From an uncultured Lachnospiraceae bacterium (GTDB lineage: Bacteria > Bacillota > Clostridia > Lachnospirales > Lachnospiraceae): a stretch of DNA of 5,200 nt. Of this stretch, positions 1-5,200 are shown one piece after another. The stretch lies in the NCBI GenBank assembly GCA_934376945.1, contig CAKRPI010000124.1:1-5200 (forward strand), read 5' to 3'. The notes beneath the pieces were generated by a model. The model was not told the origin of the DNA, ran no database searches, and worked only from the letters and a program-made list of their open reading frames with translations. The position numbers were made by a program, and so were the translations under genes. Positions within the stretch are counted from its first letter, which is position 1; each line of letters begins with the position of its first letter.

Positions 1-28
1 GAGAAGGTTGCAGGAAAGGAGAAGGTTT

Positions 29-1315
29 ATGAAAAAGATAGTTGGTTTGCTGCTGGGGCTGCTGGTGTGTATGACGGTGATTCCGGCTTTTGCCCGGGAG
101 ACAGAGTGGGAATGCGAGAATTGCGGGGCATATAATGCAGGCGATTTCAATTTCTGCGGAATTTGCGGCTCAAAAAGACCGATGGAAGATTGGGAATGTG
201 AAAACTGCGGAACGGTCAATTCCTATAAAAACAATTTCTGCGGGAACTGTGGACAGAAAAAGGGAATTATATACAAAAATCAGGGCGAAGACAGTGATCA
301 GCAGACTTCTTCCAAGAAATGGATATTTGGAAAACAGATGTTATACGCAAGAGGATTTATTTATGTGGCCGGGAATGATGGGATTTACAGGATCAATACC
401 CGGAATGAATACGAGTGTATCCTGGGAGAGGATGCTTTTACAGATGCTTTTTTCTCTGTAGGGGACAAAATTTATTTTGTAAAATATACCTGCGGTTATT
501 CCAGGGAGGCCTGGCTGTATCAGTATGACAGTACGGAAAATGAGGTATCTGCTCTTTGCCAGGCTGGATTTTATGGACAGATTGTGGGAGCAGATGACGA
601 TAAGGTATATTTCCTTCAGGACGCTGAACAAGAGGGCGGCTGGGGGAATCTGCTGATTGCCTGCAATATAGAGACAGGAGAAAAGACAGTTTTGGCGGAA
701 GAGGTTGGAGAGGCCTGTTTCTGGAATGGAACGGTTCTTTATACCGGCTGGGCAGGGGATATCAGTCCTGTGAAGATATACCGTATGGACAAAGAGGGAA
801 ATACGGAGCTTCTTACAGAACGCGGAAGCCAGAATCTGTATGTGGACGGGGAAAATGCTTATTATATTGCGTATACCATGGCAGATACAGCCTTGTGGAA
901 TCAGGCCTCCATTTATAAAATGACAGAAGATGGTTCTGCCCATCTGGCAGATCTTTCCGGAGACTACGTGACACCTTCCTTTTGCGGAAAAGCAAAGGAT
1001 AATTTGATCGTGGCCTGCGCTCAGAGAGCGGAAAGACATTACTACAATATAGCGGCTGATGGGCAGCTTTATGAAATGGAACTGCCGGAAGGGGCTGATA
1101 CTATACAGGTTTTTCACGATGAATACGAAAACACTTATTATTATGCAAATGACGAAATTTTTTACTGGAAAGGCGCCGGCTACAAATCTGCGGCAGAAGT
1201 GCCCGCGGATGTAAGTGTGATAGGCGTTATGGGCGGCTACGTATTTTATTACGTCTATGATTACACAGATTCTGCCGCGAAAAATCCGGGGCTGTTTCAG
1301 GTCAGCAGCAGGTAG
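29..1315 (+). CDS. Exported protein with two RanBP2-like zinc fingers and a beta-propeller-like domain
   Basis: A 428-residue protein. ATG at 29 is preferred over an in-frame TTG at 8 because AAAGGAG at 15-21 sits 7 bases before the ATG and the ATG opens directly on a signal peptide. Residues 1-22 have a KK n-region, a Leu-rich core and an A-F-A cleavage site, so the mature protein should be outside the membrane. No proper lipobox is seen. Residues 27-47 and 55-75 each match W-x-C-x2-C-x3-N-x6-C-x2-C, the RanBP2-type zinc-finger spacing (Cys 29/32/43/46 and 57/60/71/74). After a polar linker (about 79-97), residues about 98-428 hold repeated hydrophobic strands such as FIYVAGNDGIYRI, KIYFVKY and VKIYRMDKEGN, typical of YWTD/DUF5050-like propellers. 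Function is unknown; a cell-surface binding or sensing role is inferred. A terminator follows, so it is transcriptionally separate from the genes downstream. Confidence 0.85.
   Translation: MKKIVGLLLGLLVCMTVIPAFARETEWECENCGAYNAGDFNFCGICGSKRPMEDWECENCGTVNSYKNNFCGNCGQKKGIIYKNQGEDSDQQTSSKKWIFGKQMLYARGFIYVAGNDGIYRINTRNEYECILGEDAFTDAFFSVGDKIYFVKYTCGYSREAWLYQYDSTENEVSALCQAGFYGQIVGADDDKVYFLQDAEQEGGWGNLLIACNIETGEKTVLAEEVGEACFWNGTVLYTGWAGDISPVKIYRMDKEGNTELLTERGSQNLYVDGENAYYIAYTMADTALWNQASIYKMTEDGSAHLADLSGDYVTPSFCGKAKDNLIVACAQRAERHYYNIAADGQLYEMELPEGADTIQVFHDEYENTYYYANDEIFYWKGAGYKSAAEVPADVSVIGVMGGYVFYYVYDYTDSAAKNPGLFQVSSR
107..262 (+). repeat. Tandem duplication encoding two zinc fingers
   Basis: Two adjacent units, 107-190 (codons 27-54) and 191-262 (codons 55-78), encode near-copies beginning WECENCG and ending NFCGxCG. 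The period is 84 bases, or 28 codons. At DNA level TGGGAATG begins both copies, but third positions have diverged, so this is an old internal duplication held by selection on the protein rather than a recent slippage event. Confidence 0.75.
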
Positions 1316-1327
1316 TGGAATAGAAGC

Positions 1328-1341
1328 AAGCATATATGCTT
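1328..1341. other. Perfect 14-bp palindrome after the propeller gene
   Basis: AAGCATATATGCTT is a perfect self-complementary sequence 12 bases after the stop codon and directly before the terminator stem. With no loop it would fold poorly as RNA hairpin, so it is either chance, a protein-binding site, or an accessory to the terminator. No role can be assigned. Confidence 0.3.
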
Positions 1342-1342
1342 T

Positions 1343-1389
1343 AACCTTGAAGGATTGTAGGAATATGATTCTTCAAGGTTTTTTATTTT
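1343..1389 (+). terminator. Intrinsic terminator of the propeller gene
   Basis: AACCTTGAAG at 1343-1352 pairs perfectly with CTTCAAGGTT at 1371-1380. A few more A-T and G-U pairs extend the stem towards an apical loop near 1357-1366. The 3' arm runs straight into TTTTTTATTTT, a canonical U-tract. It lies 27 bases after the stop codon and separates the propeller gene from the DUF697-like gene. Confidence 0.92.
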
Positions 1390-1426
1390 GCCTGCAGTCT
1401 GGCAGCAGCCAGTGAGCTTGATTTCC

Positions 1427-1481
1427 GGAAATGATTTTTAAAAGCTGAATTTGAGCACTTTATAATACAGACATAGAACAA
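1427..1481 (+). promoter_or_regulatory. Sigma-A-like promoter block, copy 1 (DUF697-like gene)
   Basis: A perfect TATAAT lies at 1461-1466, with a weak -35 TTTAAA at 1437-1442 (18-base spacer). Transcription probably begins near 1473, giving a leader of about 50 bases. The whole block from GGAAA at 1427 to ACAA at 1481 aligns without gaps to 3791-3845 before rtcB, with 44 of 55 positions identical. Conservation covers the region upstream of and overlapping the -35 (GGAAAYGATTTTYAAAA) and the start-site region (CAGRCATAGAACAA), well beyond the promoter hexamers, which suggests a shared regulator. Confidence 0.8.
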
Positions 1482-1525
1482 GACAGATATCTATTTAAAA
1501 ATAAAATGAAAGAGAGGAAACAGGA

Positions 1526-2083
1526 ATGGCCAGTAAAGAAGCAAGAATTTATGATATTATCGATAAGAAAGCAGGAAGCAATATTGCTATGCAGGGGCTC
1601 TCAGGAGTGTTGGGATTTCCATTTACATTAGTAGCAGACGTAGGAGTATTCTTCACACATTATGGTCCGATGCTGAATGAGATCCGTGCTGTGTATGGAC
1701 GAAAACCAATGAGCAAAGATGTATTTGCACCGGTAATCAAGGGCTGCAGTTCGGAAATTATGACCGATATGGTTGTTGATAAGGTTCTTGGAAATATTCC
1801 GCTTATTGGACTTCCTGCAAATATGATCTGTGCAAAAGCAATGACCTGGAGACTTGGGATTATGTTTGGAATGCTTGCGGCAAGAGGGGAGGAAATTAAT
1901 ACTCAGAGTGTTGCGGATACCACTCGACTGATTCGAGAGCTGTTTCCACAGAAGAACACGTTTCAGTTTAAAAAACCATCCGTGACAATTGTTGAGAAAC
2001 TGCTCAATACCATGGAGGGGGAAACGGTTCAGGATTATGATCAGAAAGTCATGGCAATTTTGAATGGCTTACAGACAATGTGA
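1526..2083 (+). CDS. DUF697-like membrane-associated protein
   Basis: A 185-residue protein with ATG at 1526 and GAGAGG at 1512-1517, 8 bases upstream. It has no signal peptide. Residues 25-47 are hydrophobic with an embedded Asp (LVADVGVFF). The run P48-M-L-N-E-I-R-A-V-Y-G58 resembles the P/D...I..L...YG motif of DUF697 (YcjF-like) proteins. A second hydrophobic Gly-rich stretch (about 88-120, GNIPLIGLPAN then TWRLGIMFGMLAARGEE) resembles the DUF697 C-terminal half. The last 60 residues are polar and probably helical. DUF697 domains are often fused to or encoded near GTPases at the membrane, but no GTPase is present here and the molecular role is unknown. Its promoter is a copy of the rtcB promoter, so it probably belongs to the same regulon. 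The family call is from pattern recognition; existence of the gene is secure. Confidence 0.8.
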   Translation: MASKEARIYDIIDKKAGSNIAMQGLSGVLGFPFTLVADVGVFFTHYGPMLNEIRAVYGRKPMSKDVFAPVIKGCSSEIMTDMVVDKVLGNIPLIGLPANMICAKAMTWRLGIMFGMLAARGEEINTQSVADTTRLIRELFPQKNTFQFKKPSVTIVEKLLNTMEGETVQDYDQKVMAILNGLQTM

Positions 2084-2112
2084 CAAAATATCCGCTTTGG
2101 CCTCTTTTTTTT
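2084..2112 (+). terminator. Possible weak terminator after the DUF697-like gene
   Basis: Eight consecutive T at 2105-2112 follow the stop codon by 21 bases. Only poor pairing is available upstream: CAAA/TTTG around ATATCCGC, or ATTTTG at 2057-2062 with CAAAAT at 2084-2089. A strong GC stem is absent. Partial termination with read-through into the ARH-NADAR gene is possible. Confidence 0.25.
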
Positions 2113-2138
2113 ACAGAAGTCATTAGCCTTGCGGTATA

Positions 2139-2167
2139 TTGACAAAGAATTGAGATTTCCTTATGCT
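2139..2167 (+). promoter_or_regulatory. Promoter of the ARH-NADAR gene
   Basis: A perfect -35 TTGACA at 2139-2144 is followed after 17 bases by TATGCT at 2162-2167, which matches 4 of 6 of the -10 consensus. The predicted start is near 2174, leaving a leader of about 140 bases before ATG 2315. It lacks the GGAAAYGATTTT block found before the neighbouring genes, so this gene may be expressed differently, or additionally by read-through from the promoter at 1461. Confidence 0.55.
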
Positions 2168-2296
2168 GAAAGCAGAGTTTTTGATCGCAGGAATTATGAG
2201 GAAAAGGAATATGAAAATTGGTATTCTGTACCCATATATGGAGCTGCTGTAGAACGCAAAGTAAAAGGGATGACTGGGGCATGGAATGAAGGGAAC

Positions 2297-2303
2297 GAGG
2301 AGG
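2297..2303 (+). promoter_or_regulatory. Ribosome binding site that fixes the ARH-NADAR start
   Basis: GAGGAGG is a near-perfect anti-SD match, 11 bases before ATG 2315; a second GGA at 2309-2311 is closer. The reading frame is open further upstream to a TTG at 2129, but that TTG has no SD, lies before the TTGACA promoter, and would add 62 residues before the conserved ARH N-terminus. Confidence 0.75.
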
Positions 2304-2314
2304 CGATAGGATAT

Positions 2315-3757
2315 ATGAGACAGGAAAGAACGGTTATAAAAGCAGGTATGCTGGGAATGGCAGTGGCAGACGCTCTTGGTGTACCGTACGAATCTCAGAC
2401 ATTTGAACAGATGCAGGAGAATCCCTGCACGGATATGGTTGGATATGGACATCATAAGCAGCCGGAGGGCAGCTGGTCAGATGATACTTCTATGGCTTTA
2501 TGTGTTGCGGACAGCCTGTGCAGAGGATTTGATCTGGATGATATAATGAAGAAGTTTGCTTTATGGATCGAACGATATTACTATACTGCGGCAGGTGTGG
2601 TGTTTGATATAGGGAGGACTTGCCGAAAAGCGATAAATAATTACAGGAATGGAATAGAAGCAGAGTATTGCGGTGACCGGACCATCAATGGGAACGGGAA
2701 TGGCGGCCTGATGAGAACATTTCCGATCGCAGTATATCAGTATTATAAGAACCCGTCGGAAGACGAAAACCTGGAGCAGTATTTGATTCCGGTGCATTCG
2801 ATCTCCTCTCTGACACATGCACATGAGATTGGTCTGATTTGCTGCGGACTGTTTACACTTACCCTGAGAGAATGGCTGGACAGCAAGGGGACAGGTGAAT
2901 CTCTGCTGGAGATTGCTGAACGGGCATTCGAGAAAGGAAAAAGCGTATATGCTGCAATGGGCGGCAGTTTTGCAGAACAAATAAATAAAAAAGGGCTGTT
3001 TTTATCCCCGGTACAGATTGCAGGGAAGGATGCGTCAGAGCTTTCCTCATGGGGCTATGCACTGAATACATGGCAGATTGCGGTGTGGAGTCTGGTTACC
3101 ACAGATAACTACAGAGACTGTGTTCTGAAAGCAGTCAATGTGGGAGGAGATACCGATACCAATGGAGCCGTAGCCGGAGCTCTGGCCGGTGTTATTTATG
3201 GAGTGGAAGCAATTCCGGAAGAATGGCTTTGCAAGTTAAAGAATAAAGAGCTGATCGAACAGATCTGCGATAAACTGGCAGATACCCTTTTCGGAAAAAT
3301 TCAGACGGTACAGAAGATCACGCGCTTTGAAGGAACGTACAGCTACTTGTCCATGAAGTCAAAAACCCGTATCATTCTAAACGGGATTACGTATGAAAAT
3401 GTGACATCAGCATGGCTGGCGCAGGCAGTATCAGAAGAGGAGCAGTATGGATTTTCCGTTCTTAACCATAAGCAGGCCAGAAAGCGTTATAGAGAGCTGC
3501 CGCATGTGAAGTACTGGGAGGAAGAAAAATACGAAGCTCTGTATCATACAGTAAAAGCAAAGTACGAACAAAATCCTGATCTGAAAGAAAAGCTGGTTTC
3601 CACAGGAGATATTCCCATCATTTTTGATACTACCGGAGGCCATGACAATGAGCTGGGCTGCTGTATGTGTAAAGCGTGTCGGGAGAAGGAGCTTGAGGGA
3701 AAAAATATTTACGGAAAGATTCTGATGCGCGTTCGCAGGGAGGCGGACCTGAAATAG
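2315..3757 (+). CDS. ADP-ribosylglycohydrolase (ARH/DraG-type) fused to a C-terminal NADAR domain
   Basis: A 480-residue cytoplasmic protein. Residues about 7-325 form an ARH domain: the N-terminal AGMLGMAVADALG; W54-S-D-D-T58, the first metal-binding motif; NGNGGLMRTFP at 127-137; H168-A-H-E171; and G277-G-D-T-D-T282 followed by NGAVAGALAG, the second metal motif. This family cleaves ADP-ribose from proteins, nucleic-acid ends or small molecules using two Mg ions, and the visible active site looks intact. Residues about 338-474 resemble NADAR (DUF1768/YbiA): NGITYENV at 356-363, W401 and K405, VKAKYEQNPDLKEKLVSTGD at 413-432, H443-D444, and the terminal GKNIYGKILMRVR at 462-474. Known NADAR proteins act on ADP-ribose-guanine adducts or riboflavin intermediates. 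The usual Glu of the VE/EH motif appears to be Thr364 and the usual Trp of FWG appears to be Leu447. Cys 449, 450, 452 and 455 cluster before the terminal motif and could bind metal. The substrate is unknown. Its neighbours suggest RNA or ADP-ribose damage repair. Confidence 0.88.
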   Translation: MRQERTVIKAGMLGMAVADALGVPYESQTFEQMQENPCTDMVGYGHHKQPEGSWSDDTSMALCVADSLCRGFDLDDIMKKFALWIERYYYTAAGVVFDIGRTCRKAINNYRNGIEAEYCGDRTINGNGNGGLMRTFPIAVYQYYKNPSEDENLEQYLIPVHSISSLTHAHEIGLICCGLFTLTLREWLDSKGTGESLLEIAERAFEKGKSVYAAMGGSFAEQINKKGLFLSPVQIAGKDASELSSWGYALNTWQIAVWSLVTTDNYRDCVLKAVNVGGDTDTNGAVAGALAGVIYGVEAIPEEWLCKLKNKELIEQICDKLADTLFGKIQTVQKITRFEGTYSYLSMKSKTRIILNGITYENVTSAWLAQAVSEEEQYGFSVLNHKQARKRYRELPHVKYWEEEKYEALYHTVKAKYEQNPDLKEKLVSTGDIPIIFDTTGGHDNELGCCMCKACREKELEGKNIYGKILMRVRREADLK

Positions 3758-3790
3758 CCGTTTTGGCTGCTAGCTGACACATCGCTTGTC

Positions 3791-3845
3791 GGAAACGATT
3801 TTCAAAATCAGAAATAAAGCCGTTTATAATGCAGGCATAGAACAA
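3791..3845 (+). promoter_or_regulatory. Sigma-A-like promoter block, copy 2 (rtcB)
   Basis: A perfect TATAAT lies at 3825-3830 with a weak -35 TTCAAA at 3801-3806 (18-base spacer); the start site is expected near 3837. It aligns without gaps to 1427-1481 (44 of 55 identical), and the GGAAA element is exactly 34 bases before TATAAT in both. There is no sigma-54 type (GG-N10-GC) element, unlike the RtcR-controlled rtcBA promoter of E. coli, so control must differ here. Confidence 0.8.
3797..3809. promoter_or_regulatory. Candidate operator overlapping the rtcB -35
   Basis: GATTTTCAAAATC is a perfect inverted repeat of 6-bp arms around one central base, overlapping the -35. The matching site before the DUF697-like gene (1433-1445, GATTTTTAAAAGC) keeps five of the six pairs. 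A dyad at this place in both promoters fits a repressor or activator site; the A/T-rich composition means chance cannot be excluded. Confidence 0.45.
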
Positions 3846-3886
3846 AAGAAGAATCAAAATAAGAACCAAGAGAGGAGAAAAAGAGT

Positions 3887-5074
3887 ATGCTTAAATTAAA
3901 CGGGAAATACAACACCGCAAAGGTTTTTACTGACAACGTAGACAATGAGACTATCAGCCAGGTCATAGAACTGCTGAATCAGGATTACATTAAAGACGCA
4001 AAAATCAGAATCATGCCTGATTGCCATGCGGGTGCCGGATGCGTCATCGGAACGACGATGACAATTTCTGATAAGGTATGCCCGAATCTGGTTGGGGTAG
4101 ACATCGGCTGCGGCATGCTGGCTGTCAGGGTTGCAGAAAAAGAGGTTGACTTGCCAAAGCTGGATGATGTGATTAATACATATATTCCGGCCGGGTTTAA
4201 CGTGAACGATAAACCGCTTGGTAAATTCAGTCATTTGAGCGATTTGGTCGCGCCGGCTGATATATCGCTGGCTTATCGCAGCATCGGAAGCCTCGGAGGC
4301 GGCAATCATTTCATTGAGCTTGACAAAGATGACGACGGGAACTTATGGCTTGTAATCCATACGGGTTCGCGGCATCTTGGGCAGGAAGTCGCGATGCACT
4401 ATCAGGAGCTTGCCTATGAGCAGCTGAAAGATGCAGATGCTGGCGGCAAAACCAAAGCAGTGATTGCAGACCTGAAAGCAAAAGAAAGGGATAAAGAGAT
4501 AGAAAAAACAACCCAGATGGTGAAAATGCAGGAGCCGCATATCCCGAAGTCCTTATGTTATGTTTCCGGCCAGGCATTCAAAGACTATATCCATGATATG
4601 GAAATCATCCAGAAACATGCAGAGCTAAACAGAAAATATATTGCCGATACGGTAATTGAAAAAATGGGATGGCATGTTTGCGAAGAATTTCAGACAATAC
4701 ACAATTACATTGATACAAAAAATCTGATTCTCCGCAAAGGTTCTGTGTCTGCGCGTGATGGCGAAAAACTGATAATCCCGATAAATATGCGTGACGGGTC
4801 TTTGATTTGCGTTGGAAAAGGCAATCCTGATTGGAATTATTCTGCGCCGCATGGTGCCGGAAGGCTTTTATCAAGAAGCGAAGCCAAAGATGCTGTTGGA
4901 ATTGATGAATTTCGTGAGGCTATGGAAGGAATCTATTCTTCTTCTGTGCTGGAGTCTACAATAGACGAATCGCCAATGGTATATAAGCCGATGAACGAAA
5001 TTATGGAAAATATCAAAGATACTGTGGACATTGTGAAAGTAATTAAGCCGGTATACAATTTTAAAGCACATTAA
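3887..5074 (+). CDS. rtcB: RNA-splicing/repair ligase RtcB (3'-phosphate RNA ligase)
   Basis: A 395-residue protein with ATG at 3887 and AGAGGAG at 3871-3877. RtcB joins RNA 2',3'-cyclic phosphate or 3'-phosphate ends to 5'-OH ends, using GTP and Mn2+ through a guanylylated histidine. Motifs in order: M43-P-D-C-H-A-G; V69-G-V-D72-I-G-C75-G with the metal-binding Asp and bridging Cys; G137-G-G-N140-H141-F-I-E; I157-H158-T-G-S-R-H-L-G; I271-H272-N; and A320-P-H322-G-A-G-R, where H322 corresponds to the guanylylated His. D72, C75, H141, H158 and H272 match the known Mn ligands. The length is near that of bacterial RtcB (E. coli about 408), shorter than archaeal forms. A Lys/Glu-rich helical segment lies at about 185-215. 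No archease, RtcA or RtcR gene is in the window. The promoter is shared with the DUF697-like gene and the preceding gene is ARH-NADAR, consistent with a role in RNA damage repair. Confidence 0.96.
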   Translation: MLKLNGKYNTAKVFTDNVDNETISQVIELLNQDYIKDAKIRIMPDCHAGAGCVIGTTMTISDKVCPNLVGVDIGCGMLAVRVAEKEVDLPKLDDVINTYIPAGFNVNDKPLGKFSHLSDLVAPADISLAYRSIGSLGGGNHFIELDKDDDGNLWLVIHTGSRHLGQEVAMHYQELAYEQLKDADAGGKTKAVIADLKAKERDKEIEKTTQMVKMQEPHIPKSLCYVSGQAFKDYIHDMEIIQKHAELNRKYIADTVIEKMGWHVCEEFQTIHNYIDTKNLILRKGSVSARDGEKLIIPINMRDGSLICVGKGNPDWNYSAPHGAGRLLSRSEAKDAVGIDEFREAMEGIYSSSVLESTIDESPMVYKPMNEIMENIKDTVDIVKVIKPVYNFKAH

Positions 5075-5078
5075 GATA

Positions 5079-5100
5079 CCGCCTGGATAAATCCAGGCGG
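5079..5100 (+). other. Perfect hairpin after rtcB without a U-tract
   Basis: CCGCCTGGAT at 5079-5088 is the exact complement of ATCCAGGCGG at 5091-5100, forming a 9-bp GC-rich stem with a TAAA loop. The following bases (CAATGATAGA) contain no T-run, so it is not a standard intrinsic terminator. It may protect the rtcB mRNA 3' end, attenuate expression of the next gene, or mark a processing point. Confidence 0.65.
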
Positions 5101-5129
5101 CAATGATAGAAAAGAGAGGAACCGTACAA

Positions 5130-5200
5130 ATGAAAAAGCTGTTGGAAAAGTTTTTTGGCAAGAAAAATGCCAAACCATCAGAAAGCCCTTCGGAGAAGCC
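5130..5200 (+). CDS. Start of an unidentified gene, cut by the window end
   Basis: ATG at 5130 is preceded by GAGAGGA at 5114-5120 (9-base spacing), and the frame stays open for 23 codons to the window end. The visible N-terminus, MKKLLEKFFGKKNAKPSESP, has a short amphipathic Lys/Leu/Phe helix followed by a polar Ser/Pro/Glu/Lys linker. It has no signal peptide. It starts 55 bases after rtcB with no promoter visible between, so co-transcription with rtcB through the hairpin is likely. No family can be named from so few residues. Confidence 0.65.
   Translation, partial: MKKLLEKFFGKKNAKPSESPSEK

Noticed and set aside
8..28. TTG start at 8 for the propeller gene
   Set aside because: It would add MQERRRF before the signal peptide and use the Shine-Dalgarno bases as codons; ATG 29 has a correctly spaced AAAGGAG.
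107..262. CRISPR-like or slippage repeat
   Set aside because: There are only two copies, in coding frame, with diverged third positions; it is a domain duplication.
90..461. 123-codon open frame inside the propeller gene
   Set aside because: It overlaps the real gene in another frame, has no convincing ribosome site and encodes no recognisable pattern.
341..1333. 330-codon minus-strand open frame opposite the propeller gene
   Set aside because: It is antisense to a gene with clear signal peptide and zinc-finger motifs, has a Cys/Ile/His-rich unnatural composition and would start inside the downstream palindrome.
2123..2455. Minus-strand frames opposite the spacer and ARH start
   Set aside because: They overlap the promoter, ribosome site and conserved ARH N-terminus, and show low-complexity translations without motifs.
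3756..3768. Possible terminator hairpin after the ARH-NADAR gene (AGCC-GTTTT-GGCT)
   Set aside because: The stem is only 4 bp and no T-run follows; it is too weak to call.
1..5200. Mobile element, tRNA or rRNA
   Set aside because: No transposase or integrase motifs, terminal inverted repeats, tRNA-like cloverleaf or rRNA sequence was recognised on either strand by eye.

Overview
The window looks like chromosomal DNA of a low-to-moderate GC Gram-positive anaerobe, most likely a Clostridia/Lachnospiraceae-type Firmicute. The reasons are strong purine-rich Shine-Dalgarno sites (AGGAG, GAGAGG, GAGGAGG) before nearly every gene, sigma-A-like promoters with perfect TATAAT boxes, a U-tract terminator, and the codon style. 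Genus cannot be assigned from this sequence. All convincing genes are on the + strand.

Layout. (1) 29-1315 encodes an exported protein: a signal peptide, two tandem RanBP2-like zinc fingers, then a YWTD/DUF5050-like beta-propeller. A clear intrinsic terminator at 1343-1389 closes this unit. (2) 1427-1481 is a promoter block for a 185-residue DUF697-like membrane-associated protein (1526-2083). (3) 2084-2314 is a spacer with a T-tract and a TTGACA-17-TATGCT promoter. It leads into a 480-residue two-domain protein (2315-3757): an ADP-ribosylglycohydrolase (ARH/DraG-type) domain fused to a C-terminal NADAR (DUF1768/YbiA-like) domain. (4) 3791-3845 is a second copy of the promoter block of region 2, 44 of 55 positions identical without gaps. 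It drives rtcB (3887-5074), a 3'-phosphate RNA ligase with all key metal and guanylylation residues. (5) A perfect hairpin without a U-tract (5079-5100) and the start of another well-translated gene (5130 onward, cut by the window end) follow.

How the parts may work together. The duplicated promoter block ties the DUF697-like gene and rtcB into one regulon, and the ARH-NADAR gene lies between them. RtcB rejoins cleaved RNA. ARH and NADAR families remove or process ADP-ribose on proteins or nucleic acids, or NAD-derived metabolites. The inference is a small damage-repair or stress module combining RNA ligation with ADP-ribose removal, plus a membrane-associated partner and a fifth unknown gene. 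The NADAR domain appears to lack signature residues (Glu and Trp positions), so it may have an altered role. No mobile element, CRISPR array, tRNA or rRNA was seen.
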